A stretch of 64,000 nt of DNA. It comes from Trogon surrucura (lineage: Eukaryota; Chordata; Aves; Trogoniformes; Trogonidae). A program made the translations under genes and the position numbers. This document shows, piece by piece, positions 11,095 to 21,367 of this stretch (within the stretch, counting starts at the first letter, position 1; each line of letters starts with the position of its first letter). Where the stretch lies: contig CM036632.1 in the NCBI GenBank assembly GCA_020746105.1, forward strand, positions 5,890,001-5,954,000, written 5' to 3'. The notes under the pieces were generated by a model that did no database searches, was not told the origin of the DNA, and saw nothing but the letters and a program-made list of their open reading frames with translations.

Positions 11095-11280
11095 AACAAG
11101 CACAGCTTATTTAGCCTAGCAAAATGAAGGCTGAAAGGAGATGTGATTGTACAGGCAGACAAACACAAGGGAGGAAGAGGAGCTAGTTAAGTTAAGTTAA
11201 AGGCCAGTGTTGATACCAGAACATGCAGATACAAACTAGCCATGAATAAATTTCAGAGGGAAATGAGATGAAGTGTGCAA
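11095..11280 (+). mobile_element. CR1 LINE fragment, 3' untranslated region
   Basis: The order of words matches the sense strand of a CR1 3' region: CTTATTTAGCCTAGCAAAA, GAAGGCTGAAAGGAGATGTG, then GAGGAAGAGGAGCTAGTTAA and CCATGAATAAATTT. The fragment is divergent, contains a small GTTAA triplication (about 11186-11200), and has no reverse-transcriptase coding part and no terminal microsatellite. It is a dead, old copy. Confidence 0.7.
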
Positions 11281-11690
11281 GCGCCAGAGCAGAGACTATG
11301 GACAAGCACTGGAGAGTCCACAAAACCAGGCTGCTCTTGTGCTGGCGTTTGACTGTAAAATAGGATTATAGGAGCAGGTCCCTCGAGATCAGGCAACTGT
11401 GTTTTGTGATCCAGGAAGTCCTGCCTGTTGCCAAAAGCCCCTTTAATATTCTGGCAGAGGAAGGATGCAGATCTGAAGAAGGCATATGTCTCGTTGAGTG
11501 ACTCCGAGAGCGGTTGTTGAGAGTCTTTGGAGTGGTGCTGATGACATGAGGTTAAAGATGATTCTCGACAGTCTTTTATCAGTGCTTCCCTCTTGTTTTT
11601 GACACTGACGGATCACTGAGTTCCCTCTTTCATCAGGTTGGAGTTTCGGGTTCTGCACTAACTAGATCTCCCAGGTGGACTGGAAACACT
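11281..11690. other. Intergenic sequence, nothing recognisable
   Basis: Possibly decayed flank of the CR1 fragment. No gene, no clear repeat. Confidence 0.5.
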
Positions 11691-12095
11691 GATTAAGATG
11701 GATAGAGTGAAAGCAAGTCCATTAAATTGTTAATAAAGAATATTACACACATACCTTAATCTGCAGCTAGCCTGACACTTTATAAAAGTACATTAGGATA
11801 TAATCCAATTGAAGCCACAATATCGAGAACATCTTATCTCATCACAAATTGAAATTATATCATATTCCTCATTTCTTAAATTAAAAAGCTAAAACCTTTT
11901 AGTTTGCTCTCATATGCTTGTGTAAAACTTAATCAGTGGTTTTAACAACATTATTTTTCAATATGGGCCATTTCTACTCTCATTTATTTACAAGAGAGAA
12001 CTTCCTGGTAGGAGAAGTGATTCAATTTGCAGGAGGATACATCAAGCACTTAAGGATTTTGTAGGGATTGATTGATTATTTATCGTGTTATCTTG
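11690..12095. promoter_or_regulatory. AT-rich candidate regulatory block
   Basis: About 400 bp of strongly AT-rich but not simple sequence. It holds TAAATTGTTAATAAAG, CCTTAATCTGCAG, GATATAATCCAATTG (bicoid-like TAATCC), AAATTGAAATTATAT, TTATTTACAAG and TGATTGATTATTTATCG (TGATTGAT is a PBX/HOX-type word). There is no repeat signature. Confidence 0.35.
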
Positions 12096-14099
12096 CCTGG
12101 AGACGTCTGATATGCCTGTGCTTTTGCTATCTCTCGTTCCACCTGATGCTCTTCCTTTGCATCTAACTCCCCTCCAGTGCTAAGGGCACTCTACTCGCAT
12201 GCATGTGCCTGCATGAGTGTGTTGGAGGAAAAGGGGGGCAGGAAGGTGAGGCTGAGGCTGTCTCTGCCAGGACGAAGATGGTGGACTTGGGCAGATACGA
12301 GAAGTTCATTTTGCTGGAAGATAGCACAGAGGTAAGAAGAGGTTAAAGGGTGGTTTGAAATTCTGCTGGATTTTAACCACAGACTGCCAAGTGCATCAAA
12401 TATGTCCTTCCTCCCAGAGAAAGGAATTGGGTCATGGAGAGGCTGTACAGTTTGCTGGAAATGCCCCCAGAAGCAGAAAAAGCCCTAAAGGGCCATCAGC
12501 CCTGGTTGGTAGCTGGTCACCTTGGGCCATGCTTTCCAGGGTAGCCATCAAAACACCTTCAAGTTACCCAGCGAAGCACTGGATGGTGTTCCCATGGGAT
12601 AATGCTTCCTGCTCAGCCAGGCTGTCCTGGTGATGCTCTGCCAATGGCATGTCCAGGGCTCTTGGCAAAGCCACTGTTGTCCCAAAGCTTGTGATGAATC
12701 TGGTGACCCAACAAGGGCTGGGATTAGGGTGCAGAGAGGAAGGGGCCACCCCTTCAATCTTAAAGGAAACCAGTCTCGTAGCAATAGCCTCACAGTGTGG
12801 GAGATGCTAATTGTCTCCCACTGCATCACTGTGCCCAGAGGGTTTGTTAGTGATGGCATGTCCTCCATGGGGGTCAAGCCTGAGGCCAAAAGGGAAACAT
12901 GCAAGGTCTCTATTTGAGGGGAGATGACACCCAAGAGCCCTGCAAGAGGGCTGCAGCTTGAGTTTTGTCTTGAATGTTGGCTCTGGGGCATGAGTGGGTG
13001 AAGGAGGGATGCTGCTCATAGGGGCTCTTGGCCTCACATCCTTGGAGGGGCTTTGGGGCACTGGATATAGCAAGAAAGAAAACTTTTTTTGATTTCAAGT
13101 AAGAAAACAATGACAGCAGAAACTCCAACCAAACCCTCAACTGCTTGGACTGTAGTTGTCTTCCTGGCAGGCGGAGGCACTGGGAACATTTGAGGTTTGC
13201 TCTTTTTTACTGCTGCAGATTTTGGCAAATCGCTCTCCCTGCTATAGTTTTCCCTGAGCAGTTTGAGATCAGCTGGGTTTATTCTGTTATGAGTGCTGGA
13301 GTGCAGGCATTGCTCTCTTCTGCTGAAAATAAATACAGAAATCCTGAAGCACGATTCCAAAGAGAGACAAGCCCTTGAAAAAGCACCCTGCTGGAAAGAG
13401 TACATTTAGTTTGTCTTATGTTTATTTTGCTTTCTGGACTTTTAGAGTTCCTGTTGTAGGGATTTGTGCTGAGATAGTTTTCTTCACAGTACCTGATAAG
13501 GGGCTGTGTTTTGGGTTTGTGCTGAAAACTGTTGGTGACACAGGGATGTTTTAGTTACTGCTGAGCAGGGCTTACATGGGGTCAAGGTCTCTTCTGCTCC
13601 TCACCCCACCCCATCAGTGAGGAGGCTGGAGGTGCACAAGGAGTTGGGGAGGACACAGCTGGGACAGCTGACCCCAGCTGATCCAAGGGATGTTCCAAAC
13701 CATATGGTGTCATGCTCAGTGTATAGAGCTGGGGAAGAAGAGGCAAGGGGGGCATGTTTGGAGAGGAGTTTGTCTTCCCAAGTAACAGTTGCATGTGATA
13801 GAGCCCTGCTCTCCTGGAGATGGCTGAACAGCCACCTGCCCATGGGAAGCGGGGAATGAATTCCTTGTTCTGCTTTGCTCGTGTGAATGGCTTCTGCTTT
13901 ACCTTTTAAGCTGTCTTTATCTCAATCCATGAGTTTTCTCACTTTTACTCTTCTGATTCTCTTCCCCATTTCAGTGTGGGGGGAGTGGGCGAGTGGCTGT
14001 GTGGGGCTGAGCTGCCGGCTGGGGTTAAATCACAACAGGATTGCACCCGGGTGACAAACTAGAGAAATGGAAAATGGAAACGCAATCTCCTGGCTCCAG
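12096..14099. other. Intergenic sequence, nothing recognisable
   Basis: Mixed composition. Open frames to 147 codons on the minus strand (12548-12991) have no domain, no conserved-looking composition and no splice support. Confidence 0.55.
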
Positions 14100-14260
14100 G
14101 AGCTCAGACTTAAATATCAACAAATAGCTCAGGATACCCCTGTGAGCGGTGGTGGAGCAGCTGACTCGGCGAGCGCGGAGGTGAACAACTCCGGAGCCCC
14201 GCAGAGCCCCGTGGTCCTGATTTGCTGAACCCAGCGGAATAAATTCCTGTATAGGATGAT
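14100..14260. promoter_or_regulatory. Short CpG cluster beside AT words
   Basis: About eight CpGs fall in 70 bp (14146-14214, including GGCGAGCGCGGAG). TTAAATATCAACAAATA precedes them and GGAATAAATTCC follows. This is too short for a CpG island. It could be part of an enhancer. Confidence 0.25.
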
Positions 14261-16023
14261 CCATGTACACGGGCCCCCACAGGATCAGGGCCAACGTTTG
14301 CGAAGTGCTGTGAGATGCTTGGATGAAGGAGACTACAGAAGCGCAAAGTATTACTTTTTCATGATTACTGCAGTTGCTATCCTTGGGGCTGTCCAAATGT
14401 TGTTGTTCCAAGTGCAAATACAAAACCCGTTTGGCACGTTTCTTTTTTTTTTTGTGTGTGTTGTGATAAATAGAAATGCAGTAGGGGAAAAAAAAAATCT
14501 CCTCCTAACAGTGAAAGAAGGAAAGCAGTCCCTGTGCAATTTGTTACACATCTCATATGTCTCTGACTGCTAGCTGTAGAGATATTTAGAGGGAGTATTT
14601 AAGCCAACTCAGTGCACAGCCTCTGGAGCACCGGCTTCTGCTTTGGTCCATGCTTGGTTGAACCTTTACAGCAGCTTTATGGTTTTTTTCAACACAGCGT
14701 TTCAGGAGAGGCTTTGATTCTGGAGGATGCCAACTGCGCCGAGTGGGGCTAAGATGATTAATCAAATTATTTGAAGGGTGTTCGCCAGAACTGGGAAGTG
14801 ACCAGTCTCTGTCCTAATCTCTGGATTGAGATGTCAAGCCGGCCTCCAGCTCAGAGCACTGAGCTCGCCAGGAGGCAGAGGGTGGAAAGAAATCTCCAGC
14901 AATGAACAGCCTGGCAGGGCTGCCCGTGGTGGGGGGGTGCTGCTGGCCATCAGGAGCTGTGGGGTAGAGCTGCTAGGTGTGGCTGTGGGGGCTTTGCACA
15001 TTGGGAAGGCAAAACAAAGCTGCTCCAGCTTGCCAGAGAGTAGGAATAAGGTGATGGTTGTGCCGCAAGCTGCTTTCCTCCCACTGGCTGTTGGCTGGGA
15101 GGGAGAAAAGCCGAAATGTGCTGCGCTCCTGCAGCTCTCAGCTGGTCACGAGGTGTGGGTTCCTCTGCTCCCACCCTGATTTTAGGTCTTTGCCAAGCAG
15201 GATGGAGGAACAAGTGGCCTGGCACGGAAGAGACACAAGCGTGAAGTCATTCTGAACTTGGTGCCGGTGTCAGGTGCTTAGAGGAGCTGGGGCTTTGTTC
15301 AAGTCTTGCAGGGGATGTCAGGGTGGACAGCGTGGGACTGCACTGACAGAGCTGACAAAACGCTTCGAGAGACGAGAAACCTGGTGGGGAGCCGGGACTC
15401 AGCTTCGATGATGCCCTTTTTGGGGACCAGATAGGTCCATCGCCCATCTGCTTTTGCTTTTGGTAAGTGTTTGGATTTATCCACAGTTAAAGATGAAACC
15501 AGAGCACTCGAGAAGGAGAAGGTATGTGCTGCTGCAGCACAGCACGGGGCAGCCAGGGCTGAGTTGAGCACTGTGGGGTTAAGAGTGAATCCGTCCACAT
15601 GGGGAAGCAGGATCCCCTGCTGCCCTTCTTCCCGTGCCTGCCCTGCGGCTTGGGGGCAGATGGGCTTTCCCCAGAGCCAGGGTGAGCACTTGGCACTACT
15701 GCATAGAGAATTGCAGGTCCTGTCTCTGCTCTCCAGCTGCCTGGGTGGCCGATGTCCCTGCTTCCACATGAACCCCAAAGCGTGCCAGGATCCCCTTTCA
15801 GCACGAGCTGAGGGCGTTTCATGGACCGATGACCTGAGCATCCTCGCTTTCTCTGCCTTCTCTGTGCCGTTTTCCTGTCCACTGTCCACTTTTTCCTCAG
15901 CAAACACCTCTCTACATCTCTCCACTTCTCTTCCAGCCCCAAATCCGGGGGGCACTCGCCCTCGGCTGGAGCAATGCTGGGGCCGAGTGTTTGCAGAGGT
16001 CCCGCTCGCCATCTGCACGACTT
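14261..16023. other. Intergenic sequence, GC-rich towards the right
   Basis: It has a T-run near 14441-14453 and an A-run near 14489. From about 15400 it is GC-rich, with overlapping open frames on both strands (239 and 225 codons minus, 194 plus). The frames overlap each other antiparallel, as expected from composition, and none carries a domain. Confidence 0.5.
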
Positions 16024-16140
16024 GGTGGACGCTGGCTCCTGGCCAGGTGGGTTGAAGCCGCCGGGAGCCCCCCAGACGCGTGAAGCGTCTGGGGGGCTCC
16101 CGGCGGCTTCAACCCACCTGGCCAGGAGCCAGCGTCCACC
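16024..16140. repeat. Perfect 56-bp inverted repeat with 5-nt spacer
   Basis: The left arm (16024-16079) and right arm (16085-16140) are exact reverse complements at all 56 positions, separated by GTGAA. The flanks differ immediately outside both ends. The arms are GC-rich and a transcript of either strand would form a long, stable hairpin. Because of the symmetry both strands read nearly the same open-frame peptide, so the two overlapping open frames here should not be taken as coding evidence. The perfect identity means the structure is very young or an artefact of cloning, sequencing or assembly. Confidence 0.98.
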
Positions 16141-16204
16141 CGGTGCCCACGGCACCGCGGTCACGTGTGGCCATCAGCTGATGGGTAGGATGACTCAGCC
16201 GGCA
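16141..16204. promoter_or_regulatory. E-box and AP-1 words beside the hairpin
   Basis: A CACGTG E-box lies at 16162-16167 and a consensus AP-1 word TGACTCA at 16191-16197. Both sit between the hairpin and the AT-rich block that follows. Both are consensus matches by eye; occupancy is unknown. Confidence 0.3.
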
Positions 16205-16375
16205 GCTGTCGGGCCCCTAAAATAATGACAAAAACAATTAGCAGTCCAAGCAGTAGCCTCTCCTTAATTATCTCCTCCGAGTTTAATTAACTAGCTAAAT
16301 TATCAGCAGTAATGTAGGCATTAATTATGTCAAATTACAGTGTAAAAATCACAAAGTGTGGAAAATGTCAATTCA
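16205..16375. promoter_or_regulatory. Candidate enhancer, TAATTA cluster
   Basis: In 170 bp there are CAATTAG (16235-16241), TTAATTA (16264-16270), TTTAATTAA (16282-16290), CTAAATTATC and ATTAATTAT (16320-16328), plus CAAATTACAG. The sharp contrast with the GC-rich neighbour and the density of homeodomain-type cores are characteristic of conserved non-coding elements near developmental genes. Confidence 0.4.
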
Positions 16376-16661
16376 GCTGCGCTCACCTGCCGGGCTGAGA
16401 CGGCGCCGGTGACAGAGGCTCAACCCAGTGCAGGGAAAGGGGCTGCTCACCCCCCTCCCAGGGGATGGGGACCCCAACACAGCAACCTCAGTGGGACCAG
16501 CGAGGACACTGATGCCGGTGCTGACAGGAGCCGGTGGCACGGTTTGGGTTGGGTGTCATTGGGGGCTGCCTGGACGGGTGCAGGAGAGAGGAGGCGGGAG
16601 CGATTTGGCGCTGGCGGAGGGAGGGGAAGGAGCGTGGCTCCCCAAACCAGATGGCTTGGAT
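16376..16661. other. GC-rich spacer between two AT-rich blocks
   Basis: G/C-rich sequence with scattered CpGs and a GGAGG-rich patch near 16585-16630. Open frames of 102 and 86 codons are composition-driven. Confidence 0.5.
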
Positions 16662-16835
16662 GCTGAATTATTAAATTATGAATATTAATACAAATCAGAC
16701 ACGGAAGAGGTAATAATTTTGCTGCCCTACAGAAATAATTAACATAATTTTGATAAATTACATGATAAGAGAATCTCAAAATTGAGGTAGATTTATCTTA
16801 ATTAATATCTTGGACTTGCTCCGAAAGGTAAATTG
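16662..16835. promoter_or_regulatory. Second candidate enhancer, ATTA/TAAT cluster
   Basis: It contains TGAATTATTAAATTATGAAT, AATATTAATAC, GGTAATAATTTTG, AAATAATTAACATAATT, GATAAATTACATGATAAG and TTAATTAATATC. It has the same texture as the block at 16205-16375 and could be part of one composite element. Confidence 0.4.
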
Positions 16836-17924
16836 TTCCACTGGGGACTGGGGAAGGATGAAGAAGGGGGCCCCTGGCTCTGTGAGCTGGACCCTTCCTG
16901 GGGTTAGTGACAGGGGGACACGGACCAGGCAGCCCCTCAGGCTGCACCTCAGCCCTGGCCCAGCCACACAGAGCGGAGCAGTGTCGAGGTTATTCCCACC
17001 CCCACGGGGACACCAAGTGACTTATTTCAGGTTGCACGCATCGGTCAGTGAACGGAGGTTTGAGCTGACATCTCCAAACCTCCCTGCCACCCTCAGCCGG
17101 GCTCTGGTGGGTGTTTTGCTGTGTCTCTCTGCGGCAGAGGTGCCAAGTGTGCGCTGAGGTTTGAGTCCACAGGATAAACGGCTTTGCTAGAAACTTCTGC
17201 CTGAGTGCCCCTTGACTTCACTTCGCATGCACTGCAACATGCATAGTGTCTGTGCCGCTGCACGCACACGAGGGCGGTTTTCACAATTTGTGCCATAGTG
17301 TGGGCGTCTTCCCTCCTGCAGCTCTAGCCAGGGGCTGGGCACGTGAGTCAAACCTCATGTGCTTTCCCTGCTTGCACAGGTGTGGTTTTTATCCTTCCCA
17401 GTGCGTCCTTAACACCTCCATCCACACTGGGACGAGCACACTGCGGAGGCGAGGGAATGCTCCCTCGCAGAGCCCGTGGAGCCGCCTCCGTGCTGCACAT
17501 CTCCAACCGCGCCGCTTCGAGGGACCAGGGCAAGGCTGTGTCCTGAGCAGACGAAGACACTCCAGGCAGGTGCCGTGTGTCTGTTTTGTGCAGGGGAACG
17601 GCCAAGAGCTGTGCGTGGCTGAACCAAAGTCAGAGGGAACATCCCAGGGTGCAAGTTAGCCTGGGAGGGATGGGGACATTCAGTTATTGGGTGATTTGCT
17701 TCACTATCCACCACTGTGGTGTTAGGCTGCTTTGCTACTGCCCCACATTGTTTCCCTCCAGCTTGTGTGACTCCAGAGAAGCCCGTGTCCCTCTCCAAGC
17801 ACAAAGGCAGTGCCCTTCCCCTTTGCTGGACCTTGGTTATTGCCAGAGTCTTTGTCTTGGTGCCACTGCTGATCAACGACTCAGCTTGCAAAGGTGCAAA
17901 TCTGCCTGAAAAGGCTATGCAGAT
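16836..17924. other. Intergenic sequence, GC-rich, nothing recognisable
   Basis: Some CpGs near 17440-17530. Open frames up to 160 codons on the minus strand lack domain content. Confidence 0.55.
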
Positions 17925-18265
17925 TGTTTAATGTTGCATAAAATTTTGCACTCAAACCCCGGAGTCATCCAGGAGAGCCTAACCTCACACCTTCAGCAGA
18001 GGTGCAGCACAGAGCTGGAAGCGGTGACTTAACCCCTGAAGCAGCCAACATCCCCCAGGCATAGGCAATGTGAGCGCTGGTATGGGTATGTGTATGGAGA
18101 TCATTGATAGCTTGTGGCATCAAAGATGCAACTAAAATTACAGGGCTAATTGCAAAATTACAGGAAATTATGCTTTACTATGACATTTTTGCAATACCAG
18201 TTTAAGCAGTCTAGGGGATGACGTTATCTGCACATTAATGGTGTCCACTTAAATGTCCAAAGTGG
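17925..18265. promoter_or_regulatory. Candidate regulatory block
   Basis: AT-rich words at both ends (GCATAAAATTTTGCACTC; GGCTAATTGCAAAATTACAG; GAAATTATGCTTTAC; GATGACGTTATCTGCAC; CATTAATGG) flank a GC-balanced middle. TGACGTTA is CRE-like. No repeat signature. Confidence 0.3.
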
Positions 18266-20374
18266 TAGCTCTGCTGCAGTTGTATCTATAGCCTTAGTTA
18301 TGTTTCAAGTATGTCTGCCAAAAAGGGTTATAGCTTGGTTACTTGATATATTTCTGATACGGGTGAGTGGGAGGAGTTCAAGGAGCAGCCAGGAGAAGCT
18401 GTTCTCAGGAGGCTTTGGTCTTGGTCTCAAGCTCGAGAGGTTTTTAGATTCACATCCATGCGTTTGCCAGCTTAATTGGCAAAAGCTTTAATTTTTCAGA
18501 AGGGTTAGAAATCTTGTTGATCTGTTCCCACTGGCAGGATTTAAAGACTCAAACACTTTCCTTTTTCAAAGAACTGTACAAATGTTAACTAATACAGCCC
18601 CAGTTAAGCATAATCTCTAGATGGGGAAACAGAGTCACACGCTGCAGGAGTCCCTTAGTGTGGACAGGGCAGTTGCTGGGTCCCCATGCCATGCTTGATC
18701 CAGAAGTCACTGTTGTCTCTTCCAAGCTTTCCCTGCTCTGCCTGATCCCCTGGCCCTGCTGCTCTAAAACCGAGCTGTATTTCACGGGTTTTTTTTGGCT
18801 AGGCAGGAAATAAACGGAAGAAAAAACCCCAAAGCTACTGACTGCCATGACACCAAAGAGCAGGCTGCAAGCAGAGATTTGTCATGATGCTGAGGCATGG
18901 GTGCATCCAGGTGAGACCAGAGCTGGTGTCCAGGATAATAAAGGATGTTCCTGGGGCACAAGGAGCAGTAGAAGCTGGTAGTGGGAATACCATCCATGGA
19001 AAATACATGGTAGGGGAGAGCCTTTGTGTTACGGGAAGCTTTTAAGTATGGACTGAGTGCTGTAGCCACAGGTTAAGCTCCTTTAAGGAGAGTCAGTGCT
19101 GTGGGGCAGCACCCACCGTGGTCACCAACACCCCATCACAGGGTGGCAGAAGAGCGACCTTGGGTTTCCCTCTCACATGGACCCTATCCGATGGTCCCTG
19201 CGGCTGGAGTTGTGCACAACCCCGGCAGCCAAGAGTGATGTGAAGCCACGTCTGGACGGTGCTGGCAGTCCTGTTAAAACAAGGACACCCCGCTGAGGGG
19301 CATCGATTGTGGCTCTGTGCCACCCGCCACCTCACCTGAGTCCTGCTGGGGCTCGTCCAGGTTCACCGGCCACTGGCCACCCGCCGCAGCCGGCCAAGAG
19401 CCCTTCCCCGCCCGCATACTGATGGCACCCAGCTCCTGCGGAACAGTGGATGTACCTTTGTGCTTGTTGAAAACACACCTGGATGTTTTCCTTGCAACAG
19501 CAAGTTAGGGCTGGGGCTCTGGTGTTGCAGGAATATGCTGTGTGTGTCACGCCGATCAGCCCCGGGAGGGTTTTTCGGCCGGCGAGGCTCATGCTGTGCG
19601 TAGATATATGCATGCACACACGCACAGACAGATGGACGGCACCAGCGCCCGCTGCATCGAGAGATTCAATTTGAGTCCAGCCTTAACCCCTTCACCACTG
19701 CGGTGAAGGCATGTTCTGGTGCTTGGTCCCATCAGGACAGGGACATATAAGCTGCTGGGGGCACTTTGATGGAGCCGCTGAGATGGGAAGGACGTGGCTG
19801 GCCCTTGGGAGGCAAATTTTTTGTCTGCGTCCAAAATAAGGAGTGGAGAAAGGAAATGGAAGACCAGTGTAATGTAGGGCACGAACCAGGGATTTTAGGA
19901 GGTCTGGGTGGAAGGAGGATCAGACGGAGAGTGAGGCTGGCAGGGTCCTCTGTTGCAGGCAGTAAATCCTGAGCTTTAGGAGGGTGTGGAAGGTGGGAAA
20001 ACTGAGGCAGGGAAATAGGTGGACACATATGGAGAAGGGTGGTGGTTGGTGTGAGTACCCTGTTTCTGCAGAACACAGATGAGATGTGGGGGTGAAGAAC
20101 ACTTGTACTGAGTGGAAGAAGCCAAGCTGGGACAGCAGGAGAGTGCAGGAGCCACCCCTACGCATGCTCACACATGGGTGCGAGCAAAACACTCCCCGCT
20201 GGGAAAACACATCCGTGATGCAGAGCTGGTGGAAACCTCATCCTTCCCCTCCTCTCGCAGCCTCCCTGCTGCTGGGGCTGAAGATAGGGACACTGGCTCT
20301 GCTTCTGCCTTTTGTGGTTGCTATTTCCACTTTGTTTCAGGATTCTCCTCTGTTGGGACTTAGGGCCTTCCCTT
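18266..20374. other. Intergenic sequence, nothing recognisable
   Basis: A CpG-denser patch lies at about 19320-19440 (GC-rich, roughly 120 bp), too short to call an island. No gene or repeat family recognised. Confidence 0.5.
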
Positions 20375-20640
20375 TCCCCAGTAATTATATAATTACTTCA
20401 CAACATGCTGCAGGAATAGTCGGGGAGATGGCTACAGCTAGCACAACAATGGTGACAAGTAAAACATTAATTTCTGGAGCTCTTTTAATTAATTCATCAG
20501 GAATCGTGCTGTGCGGGATGATTACGTTAAAGTGTTTAATTACAAATTTATATGTAATGATGCACTTTAATTACTTTGGACTGGTACAATATTATTGGGC
20601 CCTTTTCCCAAGATTCCTGGCACTGGGTTTGGGCTGCACA
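20375..20640. promoter_or_regulatory. Candidate enhancer with 18-bp homeodomain palindrome
   Basis: It begins with a perfect 18-bp palindrome (20380-20397) built from two facing TAATTA cores. Then come AACATTAATTTC, CTTTTAATTAATTC, GATTACGTTAAAG, GTTTAATTACAAATTTAT, GTAATGATG and CTTTAATTAC within 250 bp. The sequence is complex and not a microsatellite. It is among the densest homeodomain-word clusters in the window. Confidence 0.45.
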
Positions 20641-21059
20641 TAAGCAGTGCCATGGATGCTTGTGCCTCTAAATTATTTACATGGCATGGGAGAAATCCAG
20701 TCCTGATTGATGAGAGCAAAATCCCCCCTTAGCTGAACAGGAGCGAGGGCCGTGGGGAATCCGGAGAAGGAAGGTCAGCGTGGCGCGTGTGTGTCAGGCA
20801 GAACATCAGGGCAGTTTTTGTTGGAAGAATCGAGGTTAATCTGGTGGAAACTGAAGTGATAGAGAGCCAGGCGCGATAAATATTTATCAAAGGGACTGGT
20901 GTCAGGATTCTGGTTCACCGACGCAGATATGTCCCGGATGGATCTCACGAAGCAGCACAAGATGCTGCCGCTGCAAACAGCCCTCGCCAAGAGCGCAGGG
21001 TGGTTTTCTCCAGCTCTGCTCCTTTTGCTTGTCTCCCTTTCCTTTGTCTTGCCTGTCTT

Positions 21060-21090
21060 TGTGTGCACGTGTGTGTGCGTGCGTGCACGC
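21060..21090. repeat. Alternating pyrimidine-purine tract (Z-DNA prone)
   Basis: Thirty-one consecutive bases alternate pyrimidine and purine with no break, mixing TG, CA and CG steps, including several CpGs. This is the classic composition for left-handed DNA under supercoiling. Confidence 0.8.
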
Positions 21091-21330
21091 TCATTTTCTT
21101 TCCCTTTAGGCTCCCATTCTCCACTTGCCCCGTCTCTATTTGCCTCCGTGCACGGGCAGCATCTGTCATTCTTCTTTCGCCTTTGTCAGTGTCCTCCCAG
21201 GCTAGACGGAGCCCAGAGGGGCAGCAATATTGTTAGAAGGGCCTGTGAGCTAAAGCGCTTCATGTGAAGTTGGAGGCTGGCCTGTCTATAAGCTGCTCAA
21301 CCTGTGACAAAACCAGTTACGTAGTGCAAC

Positions 21331-21367
21331 TGTACGTGTATACATATATGTATATACATATATATTA
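21331..21367. repeat. TA/TG-rich microsatellite
   Basis: Imperfect ACGTATACATATATGTATA-type low-complexity tract with internal self-complementarity. Confidence 0.85.

Noticed and set aside
15299-16164. Overlapping 239-, 225- and 194-codon frames on both strands
   Set aside because: GC-rich DNA gives antiparallel open frames. Part of the overlap is forced by the perfect inverted repeat, which encodes nearly the same peptide on both strands.
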